NCBI GenBank assembly: GCA_033807775.1
Contig: CM066313.1
Span: 86,677,484 to 86,741,483, forward strand
DNA from: Saussurea involucrata
Taxonomy: Eukaryota; Streptophyta; Magnoliopsida; Asterales; Asteraceae
Reading direction: 5' to 3'
DNA: 64,000 bases
The notes under the pieces were generated by a model, which did no database searches, was not told where the DNA came from, and saw nothing but the letters and a program-made list of their open reading frames with translations. Positions 44,247 through 56,345 of the stretch are shown here, piece after piece (position 1 is the stretch's first letter; the number at the start of each line of letters is the position of its first letter). A program made the translations under genes and the position numbers.

Positions 44247-44860
44247 CTATAATATCATAAACACCGTATAAAATGCGTACCTTTTCTGTAACGATAGTCC
44301 ACGGGGGATCTCTTTGGAGAGAAGCATGTCCATTTGTTGCTCATAAGTCACGTGAGATTTAAGTGGTATCTTAAGCTTTTTTACAACATGAGCCATCTTC
44401 GGCCGTTCTTCAAGAGATATTTGTACACATTCATATACAATGTCTGAAAATGTTTTCAAAGAACTCGGATCCATTTGTTGCTTCAGATCTTGAAAAATAA
44501 TATCATCTAATTTCTTCTCTTCATAGATTTGCATCCACATACGCACTAAAAACCACCTGTGACCATTACTTACACCATAGCATAATCTACCACACATTAC
44601 TTCAAACAACACCACACCAAAAGAGTAAACGTCGGATTCTTTCGTCAGAAACCCCATCTCCATATACATCATATCACAATACACTGGAGTACACACAACA
44701 TCAGAGATAAGATGTGTATGTGGTTGATTAGCAGGGCCTATTTTCGACAACCCCAAGTCAGAAATTTTAGCAATCCAATTCTCATCCAGTAAAATGTTGG
44801 CGCTTATTATATCACGATGAAGCACTCTTTGTTGTGTCCGTTGGTGATCATAAGAAGTGT
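44247..44860 (-). pseudogene. Receptor-like kinase domain remnant
   Basis: The minus strand encodes the C-terminal half of a protein kinase: HRDIISANILLDENWIAKIS (catalytic loop), DLG in place of the metal-binding DFG, and SDVYSFGVVLFEVMCGRL (subdomain IX). A tail follows with ERPKMAHVVKKLKI, ending LLSKEIPRGLSLQK before a GT donor near 44280. It is closely related to the kinase piece of the gene at 60756-64000. Similarity to a kinase stops abruptly at about 44860 where a retrotransposon fragment begins, so the N-lobe (P-loop, catalytic Lys) is missing. It may be the kinase part of the ancestral gene whose PP2 exons lie at 21230-22311. Confidence 0.8.
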
Positions 44861-44864
44861 ATGT

Positions 44865-45180
44865 GGCTGATTAGCACGGTCTATGTCCGAAGTTTATTTT
44901 GTTCCTGGCTTAAAAACAATTTGCCAAGTGTCGGCCATGTTTTGAAGAAGGGGTATGACATTCATTTCCATGAAATGGCTTGTTACTTGTCAAGGAAAAA
45001 TATTTTTGTTGCTAGAAGTTGGAGTTGTTTCCAATAATCTTTTCTCACTCACTCTTCGAGGTCAAAACATGTGTTGTTTTGTTGGTGTTGATAAAAGAGT
45101 TTCTAACTTATGGCATGATAGATATGACCACTTGGAAGAAAATGATGGTAAGAGGTTTGCCTAAAATTGATCGTCTTGAT
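44865..45180 (+). mobile_element. Copia pol fragment (GAG-pre-integrase), plus strand
   Basis: In two frames the plus strand reads LKNNLPSVGHVLKKGYDIHF, a segment ending NNLFSLTLRG, and NLWHDRYDHL, the signature of the copia GAG-pre-integrase region. No LTR or catalytic domain remains, and one frameshift is evident near 45040. Confidence 0.7.
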
Positions 45181-45425
45181 GATGTGTGACACCCTCAAAT
45201 TTGAAAAGAGCAACTAATTTAATTTTTTGTAAATATATCAATAACTGAATAACCTATAACTACTATTTAATTAAAATTGCATCTTGAATAACCAAAATGC
45301 CATTATTTGTTTGAATAAATTGGAGATTTCAGTCAATTGTTTTTCATACCAATTTTTTCTCTCTCAAGCTTACATTACAGTTTTGGTTTTGATTTTTGTA
45401 AATTCTCTTTCCAAGATAATTTCAA
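45181..45425. other. AT-rich junction between two copia fragments
   Basis: The sequence begins TGTGACACCCTCAAA, reminiscent of a gypsy LTR start, but there is no partner end. No gene is seen. Confidence 0.35.
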
Positions 45426-47991
45426 CTAAAAAATGGCATCAACTTTCATCTTCTTTTTAAAGATCCATCTACATCCAAGTGGTTTAGAACCTGGAGGCAA
45501 ATCTAGTAATACCCACATGTTATTCTCAAGAATTGATGGCATTTCGTCATCAATTGCTTCCTTCCAATAAAAGTATTGAAGCCCAAGTTCATCCCTTGAA
45601 CTTTCTACCAAATACAATTGGAAATCGGGACTGAAACGTTTGGCAATTCGGCCTCGTTTGCTTCTCCGGATCTGCTGTGTTTGTGGACTAGAAACACCAT
45701 CCTGGATTTTTCTCCTTATTAGTTCTTGGAATCGGATCCTTAGGCCTTTGCATTGATGAAAATAGCAACTCGTCAAAAATTGCATCACGTGACTCGATTA
45801 CGGTGTTAATCGACACCGAATCGTTAGGTTCTATCACGTAGAACCTATAGGTCTTGGAATTTTCTGCATATCCAATAAATATGCAATCAATTCCTCGTTC
45901 ACCCAAAGTTTCTCTTTTGGTTTCGGGTAGTTTTACAACAGCCCGACAACCCCAAATTCGAAAATAATTCAAATTCGGAGTTTTCTTGAACCAAGCTCAT
46001 AAGGGGTTGTTTTGTTCCGTTTATTTGGAACTCTATTCAAAACATAACACGTCGTTAACATGGCCTCTCCCCAAAAACCTTCACCAAAACCCAAGTAAGA
46101 AAGCATCGAGTTTACCATTGTCTTTAAAACTCGATTTTTACGTTTGGAAACCCCGTTTTGTTGAGGTGTGTATGGTGTCGTAGTCTCATGGACAATACCA
46201 ACTGACTGGAAGTATTGGGGATCCATATATTCCCCTCCCTGATTAGCTCTAATACTTTTTATCGATTTACCCAATTGTAATTCGACCTCGCTTTGTAAAA
46301 TTTAAACTTATCAAAAGCTTCATATTTGGCATGCAAAAGATAAACATAACAAACCCGATTATTGTCGTCAATAAATGTGACGACATACTTCTTATTTCCC
46401 AATGAAGGAGTGGAGTGGAAGTCACACCGGTCACTGTGTACAAGTTCTAAAGCACTCGTATTGCGATTAACGTTAGGAAATGGTTGTTTTGTGACTTTTG
46501 TAAACATGGTTTTGCATTTTTTTGCATTAATGTCAAAGGCTGGAGTTAATCCATCTTTTGACATTTCATGCATCATTCTAAAATTCACATGACCCAATCT
46601 CGCATGTCAAACTATGAAATCATCAATTTTAGAAGAAGACGATGACGATATAAAAGCAGAATTTTCAGAACACAACTTTTTATTCACGATATTTAAACGA
46701 AACATACGATTGCATAAATATCCAAACCCGATAAAACTATCACCTCGAGATAGGATAACCCTATTTGATTCAAATACTTGCTTAAAACCAAGATTATTCA
46801 AACAACTATCATTCACTAAGTTCTTACGGATTTCAGGCACAAATAAAACATCATAAAGCTTAACAAAATCTCCAGAAAAAAATTCTATGTTAACAGCTCC
46901 AACTCCACAAATTGGTGCACTCGACTCGTTTCCCATATTGATCACCCACTGTCTTCAATTGGTGTCAACTTTAAAAACCACCGACGATCCTTGCAAATAT
47001 GGCTCTTTGCTCCTGAGTCGATCCACCATGCACAGTCATCATCCTGCACATAAAAAGACTCAGGTATAAGTGAAACATAATTCTGGACAGAATTATCAAA
47101 GTTAGTCAAAAACTGACATCCTTTAACTTGATCGTTATCCTTCGATCCCGATCCACTTCCACTTGTACCACCACCATTATTGTTCAACTTTACCCGACAA
47201 TCATGTTTACAATGGCCCACTCTGTTGCATCTCCAACAAACCAAATTCTTTCTCTTTTTAGAGGGTTTATTAGGTCCATCAAACATACGTTTCTTGTCTT
47301 TTCCATTGTTGTTTGAGTTGACTTTCTTCTTCTCAACCATGTGAACAGAGGGTTGTCCAGATTCAACTTTCCCCTTGGTTTTGTCCTTTTCTTGCACTCG
47401 AAGAGACTCTTCGATGCAAAAGTGACTCCTAAGTTGAACCAATGACAGTTCCTTTTTTTGATGTTTCAAATTATGCTTAAAATCTTTCCAAGAAGATGGA
47501 AGTTTGTCAATCACACTCGACACAACAATGGATTCATCCATATTCATTTTTATAGTGTAAATTGACCCAAAATACGAAGGATTTCATTGTATTGTTCCAT
47601 TACGGGCCTCGAGTCCACCATTTTATAATTGTTAAAATCGCTAACCAATAGCTTCTTACTAGAAGCATCTTCAACGATATACTTGGACTCGAGGGAATTC
47701 CATAATTCATTCGCACTTGCCACATTTTGGTAGATATCGAAATAAGAATTGAACATACCGTTCAAGATGTGTCCCCTGCAAATATAGTCATCGTTCTCCC
47801 ACTTGCTCCTTCTCTAGTATACTCCAATGTCTCATCCTCCATCACTTTTGCATGGGGGTCCTCAGCACATACACCACCTTCAAAGTCGTCAGCAAAAAAT
47901 GCATCTTTTTCTGTCGGCGTCTGAAGTCAGTGCCTTCAAACTTCTCTAGCTTTCCGAACTTCGAACTCATGTCTCTCACAGAATCGGCCAT
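45426..47991 (-). mobile_element. Truncated, degenerate Tork-like copia element
   Basis: Gag begins at ATG 47991 (FGKLEKFEGTDFRRRQKKM) and runs with a stop and frameshift to about 47030, including a CCHC knuckle (CWRCNRVGHCKHDC near 47225). Protease has WWIDSGAKSHIC. The GAG-pre-integrase region and integrase follow in shifted frames (HSDRCDFHS, then SIRANQGGEYMDP, where the second catalytic Asp is Asn). The element stops at about 45426 just inside RT (CRWIFKKK). RT core, RNase H and both LTRs are absent. The frames overlap at many small indels, so it is an old copy. Confidence 0.85.
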
Positions 47992-48483
47992 GACTGACAT
48001 CATAAGTATCAATTCGATTGTTGGGGGAAATAGGGTTGGGGTAAACGATCAGTAACCGGATTGCTTGAGAATCGTGTAAGTGTTCACTTTCTGAATTGAT
48101 ATTTCGACCCTATGCCTGGGTTTCACGAAATTCAAATCTAGGATAAGACTCAAGAACACATTCGTTTTTAGGCACAAAACCGAGAGCAAGAATACATGCG
48201 AGTATTTGAAGGCTTATTCAAAACTATCTGTTTTAAAACGTAAGTATATATCGTATATATATACTAGTTCCATTCGTAAAAGAAGAAAAAACCAAAATGG
48301 TAATCATGGCTAATTATTAGCAATAATGGGTCAGTTACAACCGTTATAGCTAAAATCATGGGCTGGAAATAATTGCATGTAAAGGGAAGGAAATCTTTTT
48401 TTGATCAATCGCCTGAACCTGCCTTTCTTTCTTTGCCAGGAGGGGTGGGCCAATCACTAATGGATCTCTCAAACTGCAGGTCC
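47992..48483. other. Spacer upstream of truncated copia gag
   Basis: No LTR pair or primer-binding site could be identified here, although a 5' leader or LTR of the truncated element would be expected. Confidence 0.35.
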
Positions 48484-48730
48484 AGAGCTCTGATCATACG
48501 AGACCTAGAGATACGACTTAGCATGATCAGAGCAAGACCATTTAGAGGTACCTGATCAGAGCACGACCACTCAGAGATAACATGATCAGAGCATGACCAT
48601 TCAGAGGTCCCTGATCAGAGCATGACCACTCAAAGAGGTAGCCTGATCAGAGCATAATCACTTAGAGATAGCCTGATCAGAGCATGACCACTCAGAGGTA
48701 GTCGTTCAGAGCATGACCACTCAGAGACTC
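48484..48730. repeat. 30-bp minisatellite, about 8 copies
   Basis: Imperfect tandem units GATCAGAGCATGACCACTCA plus GAGGTAGCCT (29-33 bp) fill this stretch. Confidence 0.85.
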
Positions 48731-49265
48731 TGGTACTACTTCAGAACTAAGTCTGAAATCACACTTTCTTGCTCTTGAATACCAAACTGATCAGAACTGA
48801 AGTTTTCTTCATTCTGATTGAGTTTTGCATTGCATTCCATGACCCCCGCCATTTCCTCGTGATTGGTATCAAACTCATCTTATAACAAGTGTGCACTGCG
48901 CACCGCCTAACTTTTATTAGATCACAGTTTGAAACCACATTGGTACATATTACACTTAAATGACCTGCAACAGTTTTAATATGTTATAACTTTAAATAGT
49001 TTATTTTTTGTGTTTTTGAAAATATGAAAGAGATTAAATCCGTCCATCGTGGTTAAAATGCTTGTGTTCCACCTCTGATCTTTATACAATATATTCTCAC
49101 GTTAAAATCAACCATTGCCAAGGTTAAATTACGTTGAGTATTCTAAATAGTGAGATGAAGAAATAACTATATAAATACATTTATTCAAAGGAATGTGGGT
49201 TCAGAAAATATACCTCATCACAAAAAAGTGTTTGCAATTTTTTGCCCGATCATGAAAAATAGATT
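48731..49265. other. Spacer, no gene seen
   Basis: AT-rich, with no recognisable ORF. It lies just 3' of the last PP2 exon of pseudogene 3. Confidence 0.4.
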
Positions 49266-49719
49266 CTACATGGGTTTAAACTCAATGCCTTGAATAATTA
49301 GCCCTTGAAAATGTGTGGGAGCATAACTCTTCAAGCTAAAGTTCATAGAAATCATTTCGGTAGTATCACATGTTCGAAATTCCCATACCTGAACTTCCAT
49401 CATAGGATACCCTTGACATCGTTGACGACCTTGCATTTCGGGTCTATTTGAACGGTTCTTGCTGTTATGATCAAGATTTGGTATAATAACTGGGGTTTCA
49501 AGACCTTTCATTTTGGATCTATTCGATTGGTTGTTGGTATTTTGGTCAAGCTTTGTCATAATAACTGGTGTGGGATGACTAATTAAGTAGATAAACCAAA
49601 ATTCAGCTAAATGACAATGGTTTATATGGAAATTTTGATCTGTCACTTCCAAAGGAGCCTCAAATTCCAAGAAGTTGTCTGTTATCATGTAGACGAGGTA
49701 ACAAGCATATGTTGTCTGA

Positions 49720-50104
<385 letters not shown>

Positions 50105-50161
50105 AAGTGGTATCAAAGCAACGGTTATTGGCTGTTGATTTGAAGAAAACGCAGAAGAAAG

Positions 50162-51156
50162 ATGGCTTCGAACAATGGTGTTTTTCAGGCCCCACTTTCG
50201 AAACTAACAGGAAAAAATTATCACCATTGGAGCACACAGATGAGAGTGTTGTTCGAATCATAGGATCTGTGGAGTTTGGTTGAAGACGGATACATGGAAT
50301 TGGCTAAGGTAGAAGGAACAACACCCCAACAGATCCTCCAAGATAAAGAAGATAAGAAGACGGATCGAAGGGCCTTGTTCCTAATCTATCAGACGGTTAA
50401 TGAGAACATCTTTGAGAGGATTTCCTCATTAAACACATCAAAAGACGCATGGGATGCCCTCTACAAGACTTATCGTGGAGAAGATAAGGTAAAGGCGGTT
50501 CGTTTACAAACTTTACGTTGTGAATTTGATGGTTTAAAAATGCAGGAATCAGAAACTGTTGAAGATTTCTACAACCGAGTAATCGCAATGGTGAATCAAA
50601 TGAGACTGGTGAAAGCCTTGATGACAAAAGGGTGGTTGAAAAGATCTTAAGAAGTCTTACACGAAAGTTTGAATATATAGTGGTGGCAATAGAAGAATCG
50701 AAAGATGTCTCAACACTCTCATTAGAAAATCTATTGGGTACATTACAGTCCCATGAATTACGTTTGAGACAATTTGATGATACGTCTTCGTTGGAACGAG
50801 CTTTTCATTCTCGTGTGACATCGAAGAAATATTATGGTGACGGCTCTTCTAAAGGAAGAAATCAAAGGATATCACTATCAGAAACTCAATGTTTTTACTG
50901 CCACAAATATGGACACACTATGAAGTATTGCAAGAAAAGAAAAGAGGATGAAAGTGAAGATGCCAATTTCATATGTGGAAATGAAACTCAAGAAGGAGAT
51001 ACAATGTTCATGGCAATTGAGGAACTTGAATCTCTAGTGGATGAAGCATGGTGCAAAGATGGTGAATGTTATGATCTTGTGGAAAGAAACAAGAAGGTAT
51101 GTATGCCTGTGGATGATACACTCCATGGGAAAGTCAAAGAAATTGATGATGTATGA
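50162..51156 (+). pseudogene. Gag of gag-only element, one stop and one frameshift
   Basis: The ATG at 50162 starts KLTGKNYHHWSTQMRVLFES, typical of copia UBN2 gag. An in-frame TAG follows at about 50261. The frame continues to 50650 (WDALYKTYRGEDKVKAVRLQ), then shifts by one near 50635 and runs to 51156 (LENLLGTLQSHELRL). One CCHC knuckle (CFYCHKYGHTMKYC) lies near 50890-50930, and an acidic tail follows. The protein resembles Tork-type gag. With two lesions this copy cannot make the full protein, but the ancestor plausibly did. Confidence 0.85.
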
Positions 51157-51229
51157 TGCTTGAAGTGTAATAGCTTCAGGAAGATGGGTACTATCTCTAG
51201 TACTGTAAGTAGTCTAGCTTAAGGGGGAG

Positions 51230-51397
51230 TGTTGAAAGTGTAAGCTAAGTAACCTGTGTCATGGCAGTATGGTGGTTATGCTACTGTTTGGTTTTGACAG
51301 TTATGTAACTGTCATATTTTGAACAGTTGCACCGTTTGCCTAAGGGTTGTGTCTGTTTCTATTAGTTGTGTTGTTTGGTCAAGGGATGTGTCCCTTC

Positions 51398-51468
<71 letters not shown>

Positions 51469-51580
51469 AACAGAGTTGTAGTTGTTGGATAATATATCAA
51501 AACAGTTTGTGAAATAAATTAACCTCTGTTTCCTCCACTTTTCTCTTCCTGTGTTGCTATCTTTTTCTGTTATTCCAACA
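51230..51580 (+). repeat. 3' LTR of gag-only element
   Basis: 351 bp; identical layout to the 5' copy with a shorter TA tract (51401-51461), a 4-bp indel near 51518 and few substitutions. Confidence 0.9.
51401..51461. repeat. (TA)n microsatellite in LTR
   Basis: About 30 TA units at the same LTR position as 49895-49981. Confidence 0.95.
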
Positions 51581-51667
51581 GTTTGAGGCGACAATATTTG
51601 GGATCGGATTTTGCAGGCAATACTAAATGATCTCACATCAGGATCAACAACAGCCACTTCTTCAAAT

Positions 51668-52116
51668 CTGTTAGAAAGAACATATTGCGTGTAATATAAA
51701 TGTTAGAATTGGACTAGATACTTGTACAAAAGGATTTGAAAAGTTGCAAGCGTTCCATGTATTAGAAGCCATCTCATGTGTTACATGCTGAAAAATTCAA
51801 ATACTGGTACAGGTTCTGTTTATCATTTCTCATGTCATGTAAAAATAGTGTAACACAATGGGTCTTGTAACATAATTGATGTTTGTAACTTGAAACACAT
51901 GTGAATTGATTTTTCAAATGGGCACCTAGTTTCTTTGAATGAACTTCTAGAATGGTTAATTCAATTCCTAGGTGGTTGCGAACCAACTATGTTGGGAAAA
52001 TGATTAATGGATGTCCACTGCGGTTGGAAATCACTGTTAACAAGCTCGGGAACAGTGTCCAAGCATCACCCAAAAATCTTTATGTGTGGTGTATATATAT
52101 ACACACATATATATGT
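51668..52116. other. Intron sequence of PP2 pseudogene 3
   Basis: 51930-52090 is similar to intron sequence at 61770-61905 in the intact paralogue (AACAAGCT, TTACCCAAAAATCTT-type words in the same order), which supports tandem duplication of the genes. No gene. Confidence 0.5.
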
Positions 52117-52440
52117 AGAGTCAGGTCATATAAGAACGGTAACCAAATAAGAGATAATGAAAACGGCGGAATTATATGTGATTCTACACCAACACGTGTA
52201 AATCACATGTGATTTATACGACTTTGAGGTCGCGGCCCGGCCGTCTGCTTACTAAGGGTGTGCACGTGATTTTACACTAAAAACATTACACTAATGGTCA
52301 ACAGTCACACCGGTGTGCACGTGAATCACATGTAAATTATATGTGATTTTACACGTGATTTTAGTTCAAAATCACATATGATTCGACCGTTTGTTATTCT
52401 CGTATTTAGTTACTGTTCTTGTATGAATATGACTCTCTCT
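52117..52440. mobile_element. Foldback MITE
   Basis: AGAGTCAGGTCATATAAGAAC at the left recurs inverted as GTTCTTGTATGAATATGACT at the right, and the inverted similarity continues about 90 bp inward. Microsatellites adjoin both ends, which hides any target duplication. Confidence 0.65.
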
Positions 52441-52477
52441 CTATATATATATATAATATATATACACACATACATAT

Positions 52478-52705
52478 ATAGTGGGAGGTCCAAATAAGAA
52501 GGCTAAATATCGTGAAAAGATAAAAGAAAGGTTCATATGTGAATCATTGAAAAAATTGATTTGAAGATGCGTATGTGAACCCAAATGAATATTTTGTAAC
52601 GTAGCCTGCATATGAATCTTCAAATAGATTTTTTTGGGAGTTTTTCAATATGTTCACATATATCCATTAACTTTCCCTTCTTACCTTCTCACAATATTAT
52701 TATAT
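52478..52705. mobile_element. Second foldback MITE, imperfect
   Basis: GGTTCATATGTGAATCATTG and surrounding words recur inverted (TTTTTCAATATGTTCACATA) near the right side. The arms are diverged and the boundaries approximate. Confidence 0.45.
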
Positions 52706-52888
52706 ATAGATGAGAGAGGCTCCGTAAAATGCAAACCTTGCATTTGTTGCACACCTTACAAACCACAGTGTACATATGTGAACAACCAGTGTCCATATGT
52801 GAACATTGTGCATATATATATGCATATGCATACGTGCAAGAATATACATATAATAGACATACATTCATATAAGATAATGCATATATGC
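52706..52888. repeat. Left half of an inverted repeat split by the copia element
   Basis: TGCAAACCTTGCATTTGTTG and CCTTACAAACCACAGTG recur inverted at 58150-58205, on the other side of the copia element. The element therefore landed in an older foldback sequence. Confidence 0.55.
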
Positions 52889-53094
52889 TGTTAGAATTGG
52901 AGAGTTGATCAATCGATATGTAAATGAGAGAGACGAGAGACTGGAATCGGCAGCCGTGTTTCATATATCAGAGAATGGTTACAAAAGAGATTAACCTAAT
53001 TATGAAGGAGAAAAGAACTATTTATACAGCCTAAGTTTAAAGTAATTACAGATTAGCCCTTGAACTATTCATATATACAACTATAACTCTAACA
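52889..53094 (-). repeat. 3' LTR of copia element
   Basis: 206 bp, TGTTAGA...TCTAACA. TSD TATGC lies immediately to its left. Confidence 0.93.
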
Positions 53095-53109
53095 CCCCCC
53101 CCCCCCCCT
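53095..53109 (-). other. Polypurine tract, 15 consecutive G
   Basis: An uninterrupted G run on the minus strand directly before the 3' LTR, longer than the mixed A/G tracts of the other elements here. Confidence 0.8.
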
Positions 53110-53204
53110 CAAACTCAAGTGGGGGAAGAATGAGCCAAGTTGAGTTTGGAAACAAGAGCCCGAAAACAGCCCGGAAGATGAGCTTTGGTGAAGATATATG
53201 CTGT

Positions 53205-56200
53205 CTAATCAATGGTTGAAATTGGAAGTAGTCGACCGGTCTTGCGAAGAACATGTTGACGAGTGAAATGACAGTCAATCTCGATGTGCTTTGTACGTTC
53301 ATGGAAGACATCATTGTGAGCAATCTGAATAGCACTATTGTTATCACACCACAAAGGTGTTGGAGAGATCTGATGAGCACCCATATCAGATAGTAACCAG
53401 CGTAGCCATACAAGTTCTTGTGTAGTGTCAGCTAAAGCTTGATACTCAGCTTCAGTACTGGATCGAGCTGTTAGAGATTGTTTCTTGCTGCGCCAGGAAA
53501 TGAGAGAGTCTCCAAGGAAGAAACAATATCCGGTGGTAGAGCGTCGGTCAGTTATGCCTCCATCCCAGTCAGCATCGGAGAATGCACGAAGAGTTAAGGA
53601 CGATGTGGATGAGAAATGAAGTCCATGAAACATTGTCCCTTTAAGATACCGAAGTATTCGAAGAATCGCGGCATAGTGATCTGAGCATGGAGCAACCATG
53701 AACTGGCTGACTATATGAACTGCATAGGCAAGATCTGGTCGAGTAACAGTCAGGTAGACCAAAGAACCAACTAGTTGACGGTACCGTGTAGGATCCCGCA
53801 GCGGGGTTCCGGCATTGGGAGCAAGGTGCAGATTTTGCTCAATCGGTGTAGATGCAACTTTGTTGTCCATGATCCCAGCTTTGGACAACAAATCTGAAAT
53901 GTACTTGGCTTGACAGAGATAGATGCCGGAAGAGTCGGACAGAACTTCAAGGCCAAGAAAGTAGTGTAGTTGACCAAGATCTTTCATCTCAAAACATGAG
54001 CTGAGAGACTGTTTGAGATGGATGATACCTGTAGAGTCACTGCCGGTAATGATCATATCATCAGCGTACAATAAAAGTAAGATGGTACCTGCAGCAGTGG
54101 TCCGAGTAAACAAGCCAGAATCATAATTACTCGGAGAAAACCCCAATGAGATGACAATATTGCTGAAATTTTCAAACCAAGCACGAGGAACTTGTTTGAG
54201 TCCATAGAGGGCTTTTAGAAGTCGACAGACATTACCCTAACGGGAGGTCACACCTGGAGGGAGTCGCATGTAGACTTCCTCTTCGAGATCGCCATTTAGA
54301 AAGGCATTCTTGACATCCATCGGATAGAGTGTCCATCTTTTGGTGGCAGCGATGGCTAGAAGACTATGAACCGAGGTGACCCGAGCCACAGGAGCAAACG
54401 TTTCCTCGTAGTCAATACCATATTCTTGATTGAAGCCCTTTGCCACAAGACGTGCTTTGTAACGATCAATAGATCCATCAGACTTCGTTTTGATTTTGAA
54501 GACCCATTTGTAGCCAATGGGTGACTTGCCCGGTAGGAGAGGTACAAACTCCCATGTATTTGCTTTGTCAAGAGCCTGAAGTTCCTCAGTCATCGCTTGT
54601 TGCCAAACAGGGTTAGATGCGGCTTCCTTGTAGGAAGTGGGTTCATGATTGGACAACAAAGTGGCATAACAATGATAATCACGAAGGTGAGAAGGAACTT
54701 GTCTTACCCGGTCGGAGCGTCGTACTTCATCTTGAGGTTGAGAGGAGCTAGGATCCATAGACTCAGCAGATGGCTCAGAAGTAGTCCTTGGAGATGGTGC
54801 GGATGATTGATCATGATCAGATGGTACAGATGGGCCAGGTGAAGGTTCAGATGGGACAGGTGAGGGTTTAGATTGGACAGGTGAAGGTTCAGATTGAGAA
54901 GAGGCTGAAGGAGGTGGAACAGATGGTGAGGAGATTATGGGATCTAATTGGAGTGAGTCCAATGAGATAGACGTGTCTGTGAAGAAAGAGGTAGAAGGAG
55001 CAGGTGTTTCCTGAAATTTTGACACCGTAGAGAAGGGAAGATGTTCCCAGAATGTGACATGACAGGATATACGAAGTCTCTTAGATACTGGATCCCAACA
55101 ACGATAACCTTTATGTTCAATTCCATAGCCAAGGAAACAGCATAATCTAGAACGAGGTTCGAGTTTGGTGTGTTCATGAGGTTGTAGCTGAACAAAACAA
55201 GCACAACCCCACACTTTGAGGAATTCATATGCGGGAAAGACTCCATAGAGTACTTCATACGGAGACTTTTGATTGAGAATAGGAGTTGGGTGTCTGTTGG
55301 TGGTGTAGACAGCCGTGAAGGCTGCTTCACCCCAAAAGCGTTCTGGACATTTGGCTGAGATTAACAAAGTACGGACAGTGTCAAGGATGTGACGGTATTT
55401 GCGTTCGGCACGACCATTTTGGGGAGAGGTGCCAGGACAGGAGTACTGAGACAGAGTACCCTGAGATTTAAGAAAAGAGAGCAGAGATGATTCTTTGTAT
55501 TCCATAGCATTATCTGCTCGAAGAATCTTTATACGTTTGGAAAACTGGGTTAAAATCATACGAGCGAAGGTAATATAGATTTTAGGTAGCTCTGAGCGGT
55601 TTTTCATGAGATAAATCCATGTAAAACTTGTGTGATCATCAATAAAAATGACAAAATATCGAGCACCACCCATAGACGGGTGTGGTGCTGGTCCCCATAC
55701 ATCAGAATGAATAAGATCAAAAGGAGAAACAAATTTAAATTCATTAACTTGAAAAGGTAAAGCATGGTGTTTTCCAAGTTGACAAGATAAACAAGAAACA
55801 TTTTCAGAAGAAGTATTTCCTAACAATCTTGAACTAGCTAACACTTTTATTCTAGCTAAAGATAAATGGCCTAAGCGCGCATGCCATAGTTCAAAAGAAG
55901 GAGTACTGGAAACTGAAGCAGCAAAGTTTGATGAAGATAAGGGAAGGCGAAGGTAGACCACTTCAATCATCCGACCAACTTTACTGCCTACTCCAAGGAT
56001 CTGCTTGGTCTTTGGATCCTGCACAACACAACCAGAAGGGTGAAATAAAACGATTAGACCGGCTTCCATAAATTGAGTGATAGAAATCAGACTCAGAGAT
56101 AAGTTAGGTATATGCAGCACATCAGGCAATTGAATGTTGGGGGTAGAGACAGTTCCACTGAAGGATACCGGTAAACGAGTATCATCAGCAGTACGGACTG

Positions 56201-56345
56201 ATGAGAACATGCTGGAAGTTTGTTTTGAAACAAACCCATCAGCCTTAGGTGTCATGTGATTACAACATCCAGAATCAAAAAGCCAAGGGTTACCTGATGC
56301 AGAGGTATTGCATTAAGAATTCATACCCATAGAACATATCATGAG
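53205..56345 (-). pseudogene. Pol of copia element, in frame with gag, three stops
   Basis: Protease motif LFDSGCCNHMTP lies just before the first Met of the open part (56255). Then come GAG-pre-integrase (LWHARLGHLSLARI, CLSCQLGKHH) and integrase with IHSDVWGPA, RADNAMEYKE and PQNGRAERKYRH. A Ser/Pro-rich linker leads to RT (GYKWVFKIKTKSDG, MDVKNAFLNG, YADDMIITGS) and RNase H (FSDADWDGG, SSTEAEYQALAD). An in-frame TAG at 54237-54239 in RT is the only lesion inside pol. The part after it (54146-53205) is in the same frame. The polyprotein could therefore be restored by very few changes in nature, and relatives of this copy are likely active or recently so. Confidence 0.92.

Noticed and set aside
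47992..48890. 5' LTR of the truncated Tork-like element
   Set aside because: No primer-binding site in the right orientation and no second LTR to compare with.
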